DNA of 49,589 nucleotides. Origin: an uncultured Ruminococcus sp. (GTDB taxonomy: Bacteria; Bacillota; Clostridia; Oscillospirales; Ruminococcaceae). The stretch covers positions 1 through 49,589 of the forward strand of contig UQYK01000009.1 of NCBI GenBank assembly GCA_900545285.1, in the 5' to 3' direction. The notes under the pieces are model-generated. The model saw only the letters and a program-made list of their open reading frames with translations, was not told the origin of the DNA and did not search any database. The position numbers and the translations under genes were made by a program. This document shows, piece after piece, positions 33,165-41,433 of the stretch (its first letter is position 1; each line of letters starts with the position of its first letter).

Positions 33165-33881
33165 TTACGAGTTGCGCTGCGGAAATTCCAAATGTACCGG
33201 AACCGGCTGATCCAGTGCAACGGTATCCGGGGTAATGCGGCAATCCATCGCCAGCAGATGCACGCCTGCTTTTTCTGCGTCCCGCAGAGCAGCGCCGAAT
33301 TCCGGCTGCATGGTGTCATTGGGCATGAATGCCGCAGCGCCCTTCATCTGAATCACAAACAGCAGCCACGCACCATATCCTTCCTGTACACAGGAAATCA
33401 GCTCCCGGATATGCTTTACGCCGCGGACAGTGGGCGCATCCGGAAACAATACCAGGCCCTCTTGCTCCAGGGTGACGCCTTTGACTTCCAGAAAATGTGT
33501 AGTACCATGATGCGTAATTGCAAAGTCAAATCGTGAATTGCCGTGTGTTACCTCGCGCCGGATCTCTGCATCCGCCGGGAAGAGTGCACCGCTTTTTAGC
33601 CATTCCTCTGCGGCGTCATTGGGAATCTGGGCATCCATATTGATTAGAAGCGGCGGCATGCCGTTTCGTGCCTTTTCCACTGCGATGAGATCGTACTTGG
33701 TTTTCCGGTTGGGATTTTTTGCAGCGGAGAGGTAAACACGGCAGCCGGGCACCAATAGTTCCTTACAGCGTCCGGTATTTTTTACGTGTACCAATTCCCG
33801 TGTTGTGCCAATCTGTACTTCGGCAATAAACCGGTTGGGACGGGAGCAGAACACAGCGGGGATGACAGTTGCATATTGCAT
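33165..33881 (-). CDS. sfsA: SfsA family DNA/RNA-binding protein
   Basis: A 238-residue cytoplasmic protein with the SfsA layout: RPNRFIAEVQIG at the start, HVKNTGRCKELLVPG, then the nuclease-like core RFDFAITHHGTTHFLEVKGVTL, FPDAPTVRGVKHIRELI. The family carries a restriction-enzyme-like fold (D-EVK motif) and was linked to sugar fermentation in E. coli; its true activity is unsettled. AAGGTG precedes the ATG. It lies just downstream of the tRNA terminator. Confidence 0.93.
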   Translation of the reverse strand: MQYATVIPAVFCSRPNRFIAEVQIGTTRELVHVKNTGRCKELLVPGCRVYLSAAKNPNRKTKYDLIAVEKARNGMPPLLINMDAQIPNDAAEEWLKSGALFPADAEIRREVTHGNSRFDFAITHHGTTHFLEVKGVTLEQEGLVLFPDAPTVRGVKHIRELISCVQEGYGAWLLFVIQMKGAAAFMPNDTMQPEFGAALRDAEKAGVHLLAMDCRITPDTVALDQPVPVHLEFPQRNS

Positions 33882-33919
33882 AAAGAGAGCACCTTCTTTT
33901 CCGTGAAGTGTTATGACAA

Positions 33920-33952
33920 GAAAAATCCCTGCCTTTCCAAAAAGACAGGGAT
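33920..33952 (-). terminator. Terminator after tRNA-Arg
   Basis: ATCCCTGCCTTT (33925-33936) pairs with AAAGACAGGGAT (33941-33952), a 12-bp stem with one G-U pair and four-base loop. On the minus strand it is followed by TTTTTC. Confidence 0.9.
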
Positions 33953-33959
33953 CATTTTT

Positions 33960-34036
33960 TGGTACGCCTGATGCGATTCGAACGCACGACCTTCAGAGTC
34001 GGAGTCTGACACTCTATCCAGCTGAGCTACAGGCGC
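33960..34036 (-). tRNA. tRNA-Arg (anticodon CCG), CCA encoded
   Basis: A complete cloverleaf on the minus strand. Acceptor GCGCCTG/CAGGCGT (first pair G-U), D stem GCTC/GAGT, anticodon stem TCAGA/TCTGA around loop CTCCGAC, T stem GTGCG/CGCAT with TTCGAAT, discriminator A and an encoded CCA. Anticodon CCG reads CGG arginine codons. It has its own promoter 38 bases upstream and a terminator 8 bases after the CCA. Confidence 0.97.
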
Positions 34037-34073
34037 ATTTCGTATGAAGCACTTTCATGCCGTCAGCTTTATT

Positions 34074-34102
34074 ATTATATCACATCCTTGCAAAAAAAGC
34101 AA
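34074..34102 (-). promoter_or_regulatory. tRNA-Arg promoter
   Basis: On the minus strand, TTGCTT (34102-34097), 17-base spacer, TATAAT (34079-34074) preceded by TGA, an extended -10. Confidence 0.82.
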
Positions 34103-34232
34103 GTGCTATTTCGCAATATTTGGAATCCTAAAAATTTGTGCTTTTATTCTTTTGCTTTTAAGGAAATCCCTTTCTTTCCTTCAGAACTTACAGCTGATTT
34201 TTTTGATTTCAAATGATATATATTGACACAAG

Positions 34233-34544
34233 CTATGCTTTAAAGTCAAGAATATCCCAGACCAGATACGTCATCTGAAGTATGCTGCCTGCAAAATGGA
34301 AAGCCGCAGCATCTATTTGATCCAGAGCCGGACTTTGTAGCGTCATTGTTTTTTCTGCCAGGTGCAGAGAAATGGTTTTGTCCGAAGCGATGGACAACTG
34401 TGCCACAGCGGCGGAACAATGGGACAAACGATTGTGAGAGCGCGCGGACACTACAAAAAAGCTCCATAGAAACGCATTTAAAATGCAGTAGAGCAGGATC
34501 CCTGTGACAATTCTTCTTCCGACTTTTTTTCGTGTGTGATGCAT
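34233..34544 (-). CDS. Small membrane protein, last gene of spoIIP operon
   Basis: An unrecognised 103-residue protein with one N-terminal membrane segment (about 13-33, VTGILLYCILNAFLWSFFVV) after a basic start (MHHTRKKVGRR), and an outer part with alternating strands (TISLHLAEKTMTLQSP). GAGGA lies eight bases before the ATG at 34544, and the spoIIP stop is 11 bases upstream, so it is cotranscribed with spoIIP and the deacetylase gene and is a candidate sporulation protein. Confidence 0.7.
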   Translation of the reverse strand: MHHTRKKVGRRIVTGILLYCILNAFLWSFFVVSARSHNRLSHCSAAVAQLSIASDKTISLHLAEKTMTLQSPALDQIDAAAFHFAGSILQMTYLVWDILDFKA

Positions 34545-34555
34545 ACTGCAATTCC

Positions 34556-35659
34556 TCATTTCTGTAATTTTAACAGTGTCTGTGCCAGTGCTTTTCCCAC
34601 TAGCTCTCCGGCATACTGCGCCTGTTCCAATGTATTCCCGTGCGTCCCGATTTCCAGCAGAAGGCTGCCGGTGGTGAGATTCTGGTTGTATTTTCGGTAG
34701 TCAAAGAGAATGGGACGGGTCAGCCCTGGAAACATCTGCTCCATGCTGCTTTGTAGTCGACACGCAAAGTGAAAGTTTTGCATATAGTGAGGCATTCCCA
34801 TAGTGCCGTCATCACAGCCGGAGATGATCATAACCTGTGCCGATTCTTTCCCACCGATTTCTACCACCGGCTGTACCAGTGTATTTTCTTTCTGGATGGC
34901 ATCTCGGTGAATGTCCAGAACTACCCGGATGGAAGGGTACTGCTCCAGATTTTTCTGCACAGTTACGGCACTGCGGTCATAGGAACCGTTATAGGATGGG
35001 TAATCATGGATTGTTGTATCATGAATTACGCCGATTCCGGCCTGCTCCAGCTGCGCAGTAATAGCATCTCCGACAGAGACCATATTATACGCCGGATCCG
35101 TGGTGCGGTAGTTGAAATTGGTATCAAACTGTGAACGGACATAAGGCTCAAAGGATTCCGTGGTATGTGTGTGCATAATGAGTACCTGCGGTTCTGTGGT
35201 CTTGTCAATGGTAAAGGCTGGCGCCAATTCGCTTTCTGCCCGTAATGCAGTATTGGTAAGGCTGGTTTTGTTCTGTACCTGTCCGGCGGTGGACAAATTG
35301 AAAAACCGTGTACCGGAATACGTCCCATAAAAAGTGCGCTGAATTGCTGTATCCGGATTCAGTGTCCATGCGGCAGGGTAGGGCTTTTCCCCGGGATCGG
35401 CAGAGGCCCGCTGTACAGGAACCTCACTTTCTGCCGGCACTGCGGATTCTTCCTCCCATCCATAGCCATCAGAAGCAACATTCCAGGTGAGAGATGCCTG
35501 TTCTGCGGCATGGCTTTCTTCTTGCTCCGCAGACTGAAATGCAGCCGAAGGGGTGACAGTATGGTCGCTTTTTTGCAAAGCGGCAGCAATTGGCAAAATC
35601 ACCATGCTTCCGAGAAAGCACAGAAAAATCCATTTGCGCCGATGATATCTTCTGCGCAT
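34556..35659 (-). CDS. spoIIP: Stage II sporulation protein P
   Basis: A 367-residue membrane-anchored amidase/endopeptidase. One N-terminal segment (after MRRRYHRRKW), a linker region, then the SpoIIP domain with the zinc-site motif LIMHTHTTESF, SVGDAITAQLEQAGIGVIHD, RVVLDIHRDAI, and GSLLLEIGTHGNTLEQA. SpoIIP cleaves septal peptidoglycan with SpoIID during engulfment. The ATG at 35659 follows AAAGGAG by 12 bases; an upstream ATG at 35692 lacks a ribosome site. It lies between the deacetylase gene and a small membrane protein gene. Confidence 0.95.
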   Translation of the reverse strand: MRRRYHRRKWIFLCFLGSMVILPIAAALQKSDHTVTPSAAFQSAEQEESHAAEQASLTWNVASDGYGWEEESAVPAESEVPVQRASADPGEKPYPAAWTLNPDTAIQRTFYGTYSGTRFFNLSTAGQVQNKTSLTNTALRAESELAPAFTIDKTTEPQVLIMHTHTTESFEPYVRSQFDTNFNYRTTDPAYNMVSVGDAITAQLEQAGIGVIHDTTIHDYPSYNGSYDRSAVTVQKNLEQYPSIRVVLDIHRDAIQKENTLVQPVVEIGGKESAQVMIISGCDDGTMGMPHYMQNFHFACRLQSSMEQMFPGLTRPILFDYRKYNQNLTTGSLLLEIGTHGNTLEQAQYAGELVGKALAQTLLKLQK

Positions 35660-35695
35660 AGCTGAATGCAGCTCCTTTCTATCGTTGTACATATG

Positions 35696-36562
35696 TTAGG
35701 AAAGCGCCCGATGCATAAATGTTTCTGTGGACAAATTGCCGGGGCGGTTGTATCGGCTGAGACCATACAGGCAGTCCGGATCTCTTGTGATCTGGTTTGT
35801 CTCTTCCAGACAGGTTAAGGTGAGAAGAAATCCGGCATCCCGCAGAACCGACTTGCTTTCCGGACAGACAAATCCGTATGGATATGCGAATATATAGGGA
35901 ACCTGCTGTAATTCCTCCTGAAACCGGGTTTGCAGCGTATCAATATCCTTCTGGAAAGTTTCATGATAGAGTTCTTCGGATTCCCATGCATTTTTGGCGC
36001 ATCCCCGGCGCAGGGTATCGTTGCTGTGCATATTATAGGTGTGGCTGCCCAGTTCAATCCGATCCGATTGCTGCAACTGCTGTAGGTCCTCCCAGGTGAG
36101 ATAGGAGTAGGCCTCCTGGTGGGGAGAATCCGGCGCGATAATATCGGCAAACATGCCCACAATGGAAATGACCGCACACATGTCGTATTTTTCCAGAAGG
36201 GGAAGCGCATCGCTCATATTGTTGTAAAATCCATCGTCAAATGTGATCATCACCGGCTTTTGCGGCAGGTCGCCCTTCCCGTTGGTATAGGCGATCAGAT
36301 TTTCTGCGGAAACGGCTTCGTATCCGTTGCTGCGCAAATACTGAAAGTCCTGTTCCAGCGTATCCGGCGTAACACAAAAATCGCGTTCCGGCAGCTCTGT
36401 GACGCTGTGATACATTAAAATCGGAAGCGGAACAGCGTGTGTCATGTTTACAGCGGCAAAGTGCTGCTTTCCAAAATGGGTGAAACAGATGGCTGCCAGA
36501 ATCAGAGCAAGGTCAAAGGCCAGGTAACGCAGCAGCTTTCGGATGTTCCAGCTGTGGTACAT
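35696..36562 (-). CDS. Polysaccharide deacetylase (NodB domain)
   Basis: A 288-residue protein with one N-terminal membrane segment (about 11-28) and a NodB deacetylase domain. Key residues: D109-D110 in TFDDG (107-111), and H174 and H179 in SHTYNMH, the metal-binding triad; the PILMYHSV segment precedes them. It removes N-acetyl (or similar) groups from a glycan outside the membrane. GGAGGTG precedes the ATG by six bases. Sitting first in a spoIIP operon behind a possible sigma-E site it may act on septal or cortex peptidoglycan during sporulation, though the family also serves in lysozyme resistance. Confidence 0.9.
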   Translation of the reverse strand: MYHSWNIRKLLRYLAFDLALILAAICFTHFGKQHFAAVNMTHAVPLPILMYHSVTELPERDFCVTPDTLEQDFQYLRSNGYEAVSAENLIAYTNGKGDLPQKPVMITFDDGFYNNMSDALPLLEKYDMCAVISIVGMFADIIAPDSPHQEAYSYLTWEDLQQLQQSDRIELGSHTYNMHSNDTLRRGCAKNAWESEELYHETFQKDIDTLQTRFQEELQQVPYIFAYPYGFVCPESKSVLRDAGFLLTLTCLEETNQITRDPDCLYGLSRYNRPGNLSTETFMHRALS

Positions 36563-36582
36563 TTTTCTCACCTCCATGCATC

Positions 36583-36611
36583 ATACTATGTAGCCGGAAT
36601 CGGAGATATGC
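36583..36611 (-). promoter_or_regulatory. Candidate sigma-E promoter of spoIIP operon
   Basis: On the minus strand, GCATATC (36611-36605), 14-base spacer, CATAGTAT (36590-36583). Compared with the Bacillus sigma-E pattern (kmATATT, 14-15 bases, CATACAmT) it matches 6 of 7 and 6 of 8 positions. The -10 ends 20 bases before the deacetylase ATG. Further upstream a TATAAT at 36658-36653 lacks a good -35. Confidence 0.5.
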
Positions 36612-36853
36612 AGCGCATACATCGATGCAGTGGCCGGACAGAGGTCTTCCAAATTATAGATAAAAAATGAATCTACATTTTTTATAGAAAATGCACAGAA
36701 AAATTGTTTGAACATGGAATCTAATTTAAGATTATTTCCATATTTCTATGTTATACTAAATAAAAAGCGGAAGAAAGTGCGGTGTTCCGGGCAGAAAACC
36801 TCTGCATTTTCTGGCGAAGATGCTTTTTCGGCAGTTTCCTTTTCCTGCAAAAG

Positions 36854-36882
36854 TTGACTTTTTGCTCTTTTTCCTTTATAAT
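36854..36882 (+). promoter_or_regulatory. Promoter of O-antigen-ligase-like gene
   Basis: TTGACT (36854-36859), 17-base spacer, TATAAT (36877-36882). An additional extended -10, TGTTATACT (36749-36757 region), lies upstream without a good -35. The rest of the 446-base gap 36563-37008 holds nothing else I can name. Confidence 0.85.
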
Positions 36883-37008
36883 AGTAAGGTATGCCAAACG
36901 GCCAATATATTCAAAGCGTATCAGGACGATTTCTAAGGGCAAAAAACGCCTGCGAGAACGTTTTCTATCAGAGCTACAGCAGATGGGATACGCAGGAAGG
37001 GGAACTTT

Positions 37009-38823
37009 ATGGAAACAAAAAATCGGAGAACGCCGGTAAAAATTTCGGTATCTCCCTGGAAGCTGACGCTTCCCGGAAAAGTACTGGCAGTGTGTCTGTG
37101 CCTGCTGCCGTTTTTGACGCGGCAGGTCTATCGGATTGTGCCGGCAGAAATTCAAAAGGCGTATTATCTCTCCTCTAATCAGATTGCCGATTTCGAGCAG
37201 TTTTGCCGTGAGATATTTTTGCTGCTGATTGCAGGGGCTGCGCTCATCTGGTTCCTTTATGAGCGGTTTACATTGGAGCCAAAACGGGAAACGCCTCTCA
37301 CGCGTGTGGGACTGACATTTGGAATCTGTATCGGGGTCTACTGGATTCTGGGACTGATCTCCGCCATTGCATCTCCATATACCGGGATTACATGGCTGGG
37401 GAGCTACCAGCTGTATGAAGGCTACCTGGCGGTGATCGGCTACGGCATTGTGTTTGCGGCGGCCTGGTACTGGGTAGACCGGGAAGAAGTAGTACAGTTT
37501 GTCCGGCGGTGTCTGATGATTCTGGGCATTGCCATTGGTGTGCTGGCGCTGCTGGAACACTACGGAATCTGCTATTACAATAGCTTCCTGGTACAGGCGC
37601 TGGGGGCAATGACCGGCGTTGTGGGAAAGCCACAGGCAGCTACGCTGACTTTCGGCAATGCAGACTATCTGGCGGTGTTCTGCGCGATGCTGCTGCCGGT
37701 GATGATTGCCATGATTCGCCGGACTGCGAAAACGGTAGAGATGCTGCTGCAAATTCTGGCAGCGGTTCTGACAGCAATGACACTTTTGATGACCAAGGTA
37801 AGCAGCGCAATTCTGATTGGCGTCGGCGTGGCCGTGGTTTATCTGGTAGTATGGGTGCTGCACGCAGACTGGAAGCGTACTGTTCGATGCGCTGCCTGCG
37901 GCGGTATGGCAGCTGCGGTTCTGGCCGGATGCTTTGGGTTCCTGCTGACACGGCCGGGGGATACTGTTGGTGAAAAGCTGACACATACTCTGGTGGGAAC
38001 TGGCCAGGAAAACAGCTTTCAGCTTCTGGAAATTGCAGTGGATGGCAATACCGTTTCCATGAAAAATGCAGACACTGACTTTTCTGTCACCACAGACAGC
38101 AGCGCGATTTCACCGGAGATGCTGCACTATTACTGCAACGGAACTGAGGTACAGCCGACAATCAGCGCAGATGGCATTGCGTCTTTTGCGGAACCGGAGC
38201 TGGAGCATTGTCAGGTTGCAATTAAGGAAAACGCAATCGCTTTTGAATTGGGTTATCTGACCCCGGTGCAGGCGGATTATCGTGACGGCGGCTGGAAGAT
38301 TGAAGGAACTGGCGGCGATATTCTGGATCAGGTGCCGCAGGTGAGCCGGTCTCAGAAGCTGCAAAAATTGTACCCATATCTGAACGGCCGTATTTTTGTC
38401 TGGGCAAATACCATCTCGGCTCTGTCTGACTGCTGGCTGATTGGTCACGGCTCTGCGACTTCCATTTTGTACCTGAATCAGCAGAATTTGCCGGCGCTGC
38501 TGAATATTTTCGGACGCTATACCTTGTACAACAAGCCCCACAACTGGTATCTGCAAATGGCACAGGATACCGGAATTCTTTCCGCAGTGATAATGCTGAT
38601 CGGACTGGCTGCGGTAATGATTGCCGGCGCTAAGGGCTGCTTTGGAAAGAAGGCGGCATGGGATCCGTGGAAAACCGGTCTCTGGTTTGCTGCGCTGAGT
38701 TATCTGCTGCTCTCTGCGTTCCATGACAGTCAGATCTATGTGGCGCCGATGTTCTGGTTCCTGTTGGGAATGGGCTTTCGGGCACAGACAGCAGGCACTG
38801 CAAAGGAAACCAAAAAGGCCTGA
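37009..38823 (+). CDS. O-antigen ligase-like membrane protein
   Basis: A 604-residue polytopic protein of about 11-12 membrane segments with an extracellular insert of roughly 130 residues (about 320-450). The Wzy/WaaL-like signature after it is present: WANTISALSDCWLIGHGSA, then YNKPHNWYLQMAQDTGI, resembling the conserved H-N and G-G motif of O-antigen ligases and polymerases, which join lipid-linked glycans outside the membrane. The insert (DGNTVSMKNADTDFSV...) is unusual and carries repeats of strand-like sequence. No glycosyltransferase genes adjoin it. GGAAGGGGA is 6 bases upstream of the ATG. Confidence 0.8.
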   Translation: METKNRRTPVKISVSPWKLTLPGKVLAVCLCLLPFLTRQVYRIVPAEIQKAYYLSSNQIADFEQFCREIFLLLIAGAALIWFLYERFTLEPKRETPLTRVGLTFGICIGVYWILGLISAIASPYTGITWLGSYQLYEGYLAVIGYGIVFAAAWYWVDREEVVQFVRRCLMILGIAIGVLALLEHYGICYYNSFLVQALGAMTGVVGKPQAATLTFGNADYLAVFCAMLLPVMIAMIRRTAKTVEMLLQILAAVLTAMTLLMTKVSSAILIGVGVAVVYLVVWVLHADWKRTVRCAACGGMAAAVLAGCFGFLLTRPGDTVGEKLTHTLVGTGQENSFQLLEIAVDGNTVSMKNADTDFSVTTDSSAISPEMLHYYCNGTEVQPTISADGIASFAEPELEHCQVAIKENAIAFELGYLTPVQADYRDGGWKIEGTGGDILDQVPQVSRSQKLQKLYPYLNGRIFVWANTISALSDCWLIGHGSATSILYLNQQNLPALLNIFGRYTLYNKPHNWYLQMAQDTGILSAVIMLIGLAAVMIAGAKGCFGKKAAWDPWKTGLWFAALSYLLLSAFHDSQIYVAPMFWFLLGMGFRAQTAGTAKETKKA

Positions 38824-38902
38824 ACGCGGATTTTGAAATGCCAAAAACAGGCTTTCACAGCGGACAGAATCTTTTTAATTGGGAAATGAGGAATGATAGA
38901 AA

Positions 38903-40615
38903 ATGAAACAAACCTATTTTCGATGGCTGGGGACAGCGGCTGCTCTGGTGATTGCGGCAGTGTCTATGCCGTTTGGCACCGTGCATGCCGAGAATTCCGC
39001 CGCAGATGAGTTTGAAATGTCCATTCTGACCGCAGATACTCGAAAAGATGTGTGCAGCGTTTCTTCGCTGGATACAGCAGAGAAGGATGTAACGATTCAT
39101 GTCGGGGTTTATATTGATTCCGGGCAGTGGCCGGAGACGGATTACATTGAAGCGGCTGCGGCAAACTGGGAGGCCAGCGATATAAAGTGGATGCATTTCA
39201 CCAATATTGCAGATCTGACCAATGCGGTAGATCAGCGCGCGATCTCCTACAGCGGCGGCAGCTATCAGTCTCGCTATGAGCCGTATTGCTTTGTCAAAAC
39301 GATACAGAGTAAAAAGTATGGTCAGCTGGAACTGAGCCGTTCCATCACCGAAACCACAACCAGCATTTCCTATGAGCCGGTATTTGGTGCAGAGATTCAT
39401 CAGGCTGGCGAAAATCAGATTTCCTTTTCCATTTCCTATTATGCTTCCAAAGCAGATAAGGAAATGGACGTAGCCAATAACAACCGGGCACACCAGCAGA
39501 AAAAAGAGTATCTCTGCGATGTGAATTACGATGCAGCCGGAACTGCTTACTATACCTATTCCTATATCCGCCAGGACAACTATCAGGAGGATGTGGCCAC
39601 CGGTTATCTGCCGGAGTACAGCCCGGATCTGGAAGTGGGAAAGCCTGTTCCTGGTATGTCAGATTTCTTCATGTGGATGTACAGCGGCACTTCTGCCACC
39701 AGCTTTTTCGGAGAAAGTTCGGATGAATTTCCACTGATTACATTTGATGTTGTTTTGAAAAAGGGAACACCAGAGGGCAGGTATTCGGTAGATCTTACAA
39801 CAGATGAAGCCCGCACCTTCCTTTCCGGAAAGAAAACAAAGATGAGCTATCCGGCCTCTGCAAACGGCCTGACTATTCTGGTGGATGCCAATGCACCGCG
39901 GATGACAGAACCGGCAGTAACAGAAACCACAACTACTACCACCACAGAGACTACTCCGGAAACGACAACTACTGTATCAGAGACAGTTGTAACAGCACCA
40001 GTGACCTCTGATATCAGCCCGGTTACGACAGAGCCGCAAACCACGACTTCTGTGCCGGCTACTATTCCTTCTGTGACAACCACCACCGAAACCACAACCA
40101 CGGTTACGACAACTGTCACAGCCACCAATACTACAACCACGGCAATGCAGCTGCTGGATCCCTATTTGGTGGAAGCGCGAACCATGTATGTAGATGAACT
40201 TGCTACACTGACGCTGTACAACGCCAATACGAATTCCATCGTGTGGCTTTCCAACGATCCCACTATTGTAAAAGTACGGGATAAGCCGTTTGCGGCGGTG
40301 ACCTTGGAAGCACTGCGACCGGGAACTGCAACGGTTTATGTGGTTGCCACCGGAAAGGTGTACACCTGTGAGGTGACGGTAAAAGAGCGAAATTATACCT
40401 TGACGTACGGCGATGTCAACCGGGACGGCAAGGTTGGACTGAACGATATCGTCCTTTCGGCAAAGAGTCAGGCAGACGTTGTTTCCCTGGGATATTATGC
40501 GCGCCGGAATGCCGACTGCAACGCCAACGGGATTGCAGATGCAGAAGATATACAGGTTCTGCTCCGGTTTCTGGTGCATGAGGTCGAGAACCTGCCTGTG
40601 ACAGACGGAACGTAA
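38903..40615 (+). CDS. Secreted dockerin-containing Ig-like protein
   Basis: A 570-residue protein with a signal peptide (MKQTYFRWLGTAAALVIA...VHA), an N-terminal domain of about 300 residues not recognised (cohesin-like strand pattern is only suggestive), a Thr-rich linker (about 338-411, dominated by TTT and ET repeats), a BIG2-type Ig domain (about 412-495: ATLTLYN, SIVWLSNDPTIVKV, GTATVYVVA) and a C-terminal type I dockerin (about 502-570). The dockerin has two calcium loops, DVNRDGKVGLND and DCNANGIADAED. It therefore would dock on a cohesin-bearing scaffoldin on the cell surface. The ligand of the N-terminal part is unknown. Possibly cotranscribed with the upstream gene (79-base gap). 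Confidence 0.88.
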   Translation: MKQTYFRWLGTAAALVIAAVSMPFGTVHAENSAADEFEMSILTADTRKDVCSVSSLDTAEKDVTIHVGVYIDSGQWPETDYIEAAAANWEASDIKWMHFTNIADLTNAVDQRAISYSGGSYQSRYEPYCFVKTIQSKKYGQLELSRSITETTTSISYEPVFGAEIHQAGENQISFSISYYASKADKEMDVANNNRAHQQKKEYLCDVNYDAAGTAYYTYSYIRQDNYQEDVATGYLPEYSPDLEVGKPVPGMSDFFMWMYSGTSATSFFGESSDEFPLITFDVVLKKGTPEGRYSVDLTTDEARTFLSGKKTKMSYPASANGLTILVDANAPRMTEPAVTETTTTTTTETTPETTTTVSETVVTAPVTSDISPVTTEPQTTTSVPATIPSVTTTTETTTTVTTTVTATNTTTTAMQLLDPYLVEARTMYVDELATLTLYNANTNSIVWLSNDPTIVKVRDKPFAAVTLEALRPGTATVYVVATGKVYTCEVTVKERNYTLTYGDVNRDGKVGLNDIVLSAKSQADVVSLGYYARRNADCNANGIADAEDIQVLLRFLVHEVENLPVTDGT

Positions 40616-40632
40616 AAAAGGTCAAATAACAG

Positions 40633-40675
40633 AAAAAGGGATACTGCACTTGAAGCTGTGCAGTATCCCTTTTTT
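40633..40675. terminator. Bidirectional terminator
   Basis: AAAAAGGGATACTGCAC (40633-40649) pairs perfectly with GTGCAGTATCCCTTTTT (40658-40674), eight-base loop, with T-runs on both strands. It serves the dockerin gene and the converging histidine phosphatase gene. Confidence 0.93.
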
Positions 40676-40687
40676 GCTTTATCTCTT

Positions 40688-41416
40688 TTAATCGTGCCGC
40701 TGTTGTGTATTCCTGAAGGTCTCACAAAAACGTGCGGCAAACGCCGGCGGTTCCTGATTGGCATACAAATGAGCAGTGTCTCCGAAAGCATTCATCCGGA
40801 AACAGGCGATGCCCTCGCGCCGTTCCTCTGTAATCAACGAAGTCACAGAAGTGGGGGCGGCACAAAAGCCATGCCAGAGAATCATAGGAGAAATTCCCAG
40901 CAGGTGACTGAGCATAACGCAGGTAACACCAAAGTGACAGAAGAACACGAGTGTATCTTCATTGGGAGCCACTGCGCGGTAATAGTTCTGTTCCCGGAGG
41001 TAGCCGTGTTCAGCCAGAACTGCATCCAGCCCGTTCCAGACCCGGTTTGCCTCAGCGAGTACATGACCTTCCAGCATTGGCAGTGTTTCAGACCACTGTG
41101 TCTTGTGGTAATATTTCGGCTCGGCTGTCCAGTCCGCCGGGAGCTGATCCCAGGGGATCCGGGGCGCACCAGTGTGAAAATCCGGAATCGGTGCATCAAA
41201 TTCCCGAAGCCAGGGCATTTCAATTGCTTCCCGGTTCATTTTCTGTAAGGTGAAGGAAGCGGTGTCTCTGGCTCTGCCCAGAGGAGAAACGTAAAATGTC
41301 TTTACTTCCAGCTGTGACACGCGCTCTGCCAGGAGCGCTGCTTCCTTCCAGCCTTTTTCGGTCAGAGAATCGATTTCATAGTCAGGATCCCCGTGACGGA
41401 TAAAGAGCAGTTTCAT
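40688..41416 (-). CDS. Histidine phosphatase family protein
   Basis: A 242-residue cytoplasmic protein with the phosphoglycerate-mutase-like RHG motif (LLFIRHGDPDYE) at the start, then SPLGRARDTA and a C-terminal HFGVTCVMLSHLLG. The fold hydrolyses phosphate esters through a phosphohistidine intermediate. Its substrate is unknown. It follows the C39-protease gene on the same strand by 17 bases, suggesting an operon, which is an unusual pairing. Confidence 0.9.
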   Translation of the reverse strand: MKLLFIRHGDPDYEIDSLTEKGWKEAALLAERVSQLEVKTFYVSPLGRARDTASFTLQKMNREAIEMPWLREFDAPIPDFHTGAPRIPWDQLPADWTAEPKYYHKTQWSETLPMLEGHVLAEANRVWNGLDAVLAEHGYLREQNYYRAVAPNEDTLVFFCHFGVTCVMLSHLLGISPMILWHGFCAAPTSVTSLITEERREGIACFRMNAFGDTAHLYANQEPPAFAARFCETFRNTQQRHD

Positions 41417-41433
41417 CGCGTAATGCCTCCTTG

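Noticed and set aside
34160..34181. Terminator after the small membrane protein gene (AAGGAAA...TTTCCTT)
   Set aside because: Weak stem and no T-run on the minus strand; the tRNA promoter lies just beyond it.
36751..37986. 411-codon minus-strand frame
   Set aside because: Overlaps the O-antigen-ligase-like gene almost fully, has no ribosome site, and its translation is rich in Cys, His and Gln with no membrane or domain pattern.
39900..40145. Thr-rich coding tract as a DNA repeat element
   Set aside because: The ACC/ACA/ACT triplets vary and stay in frame with the protein; it is a linker, not a satellite or CRISPR array.
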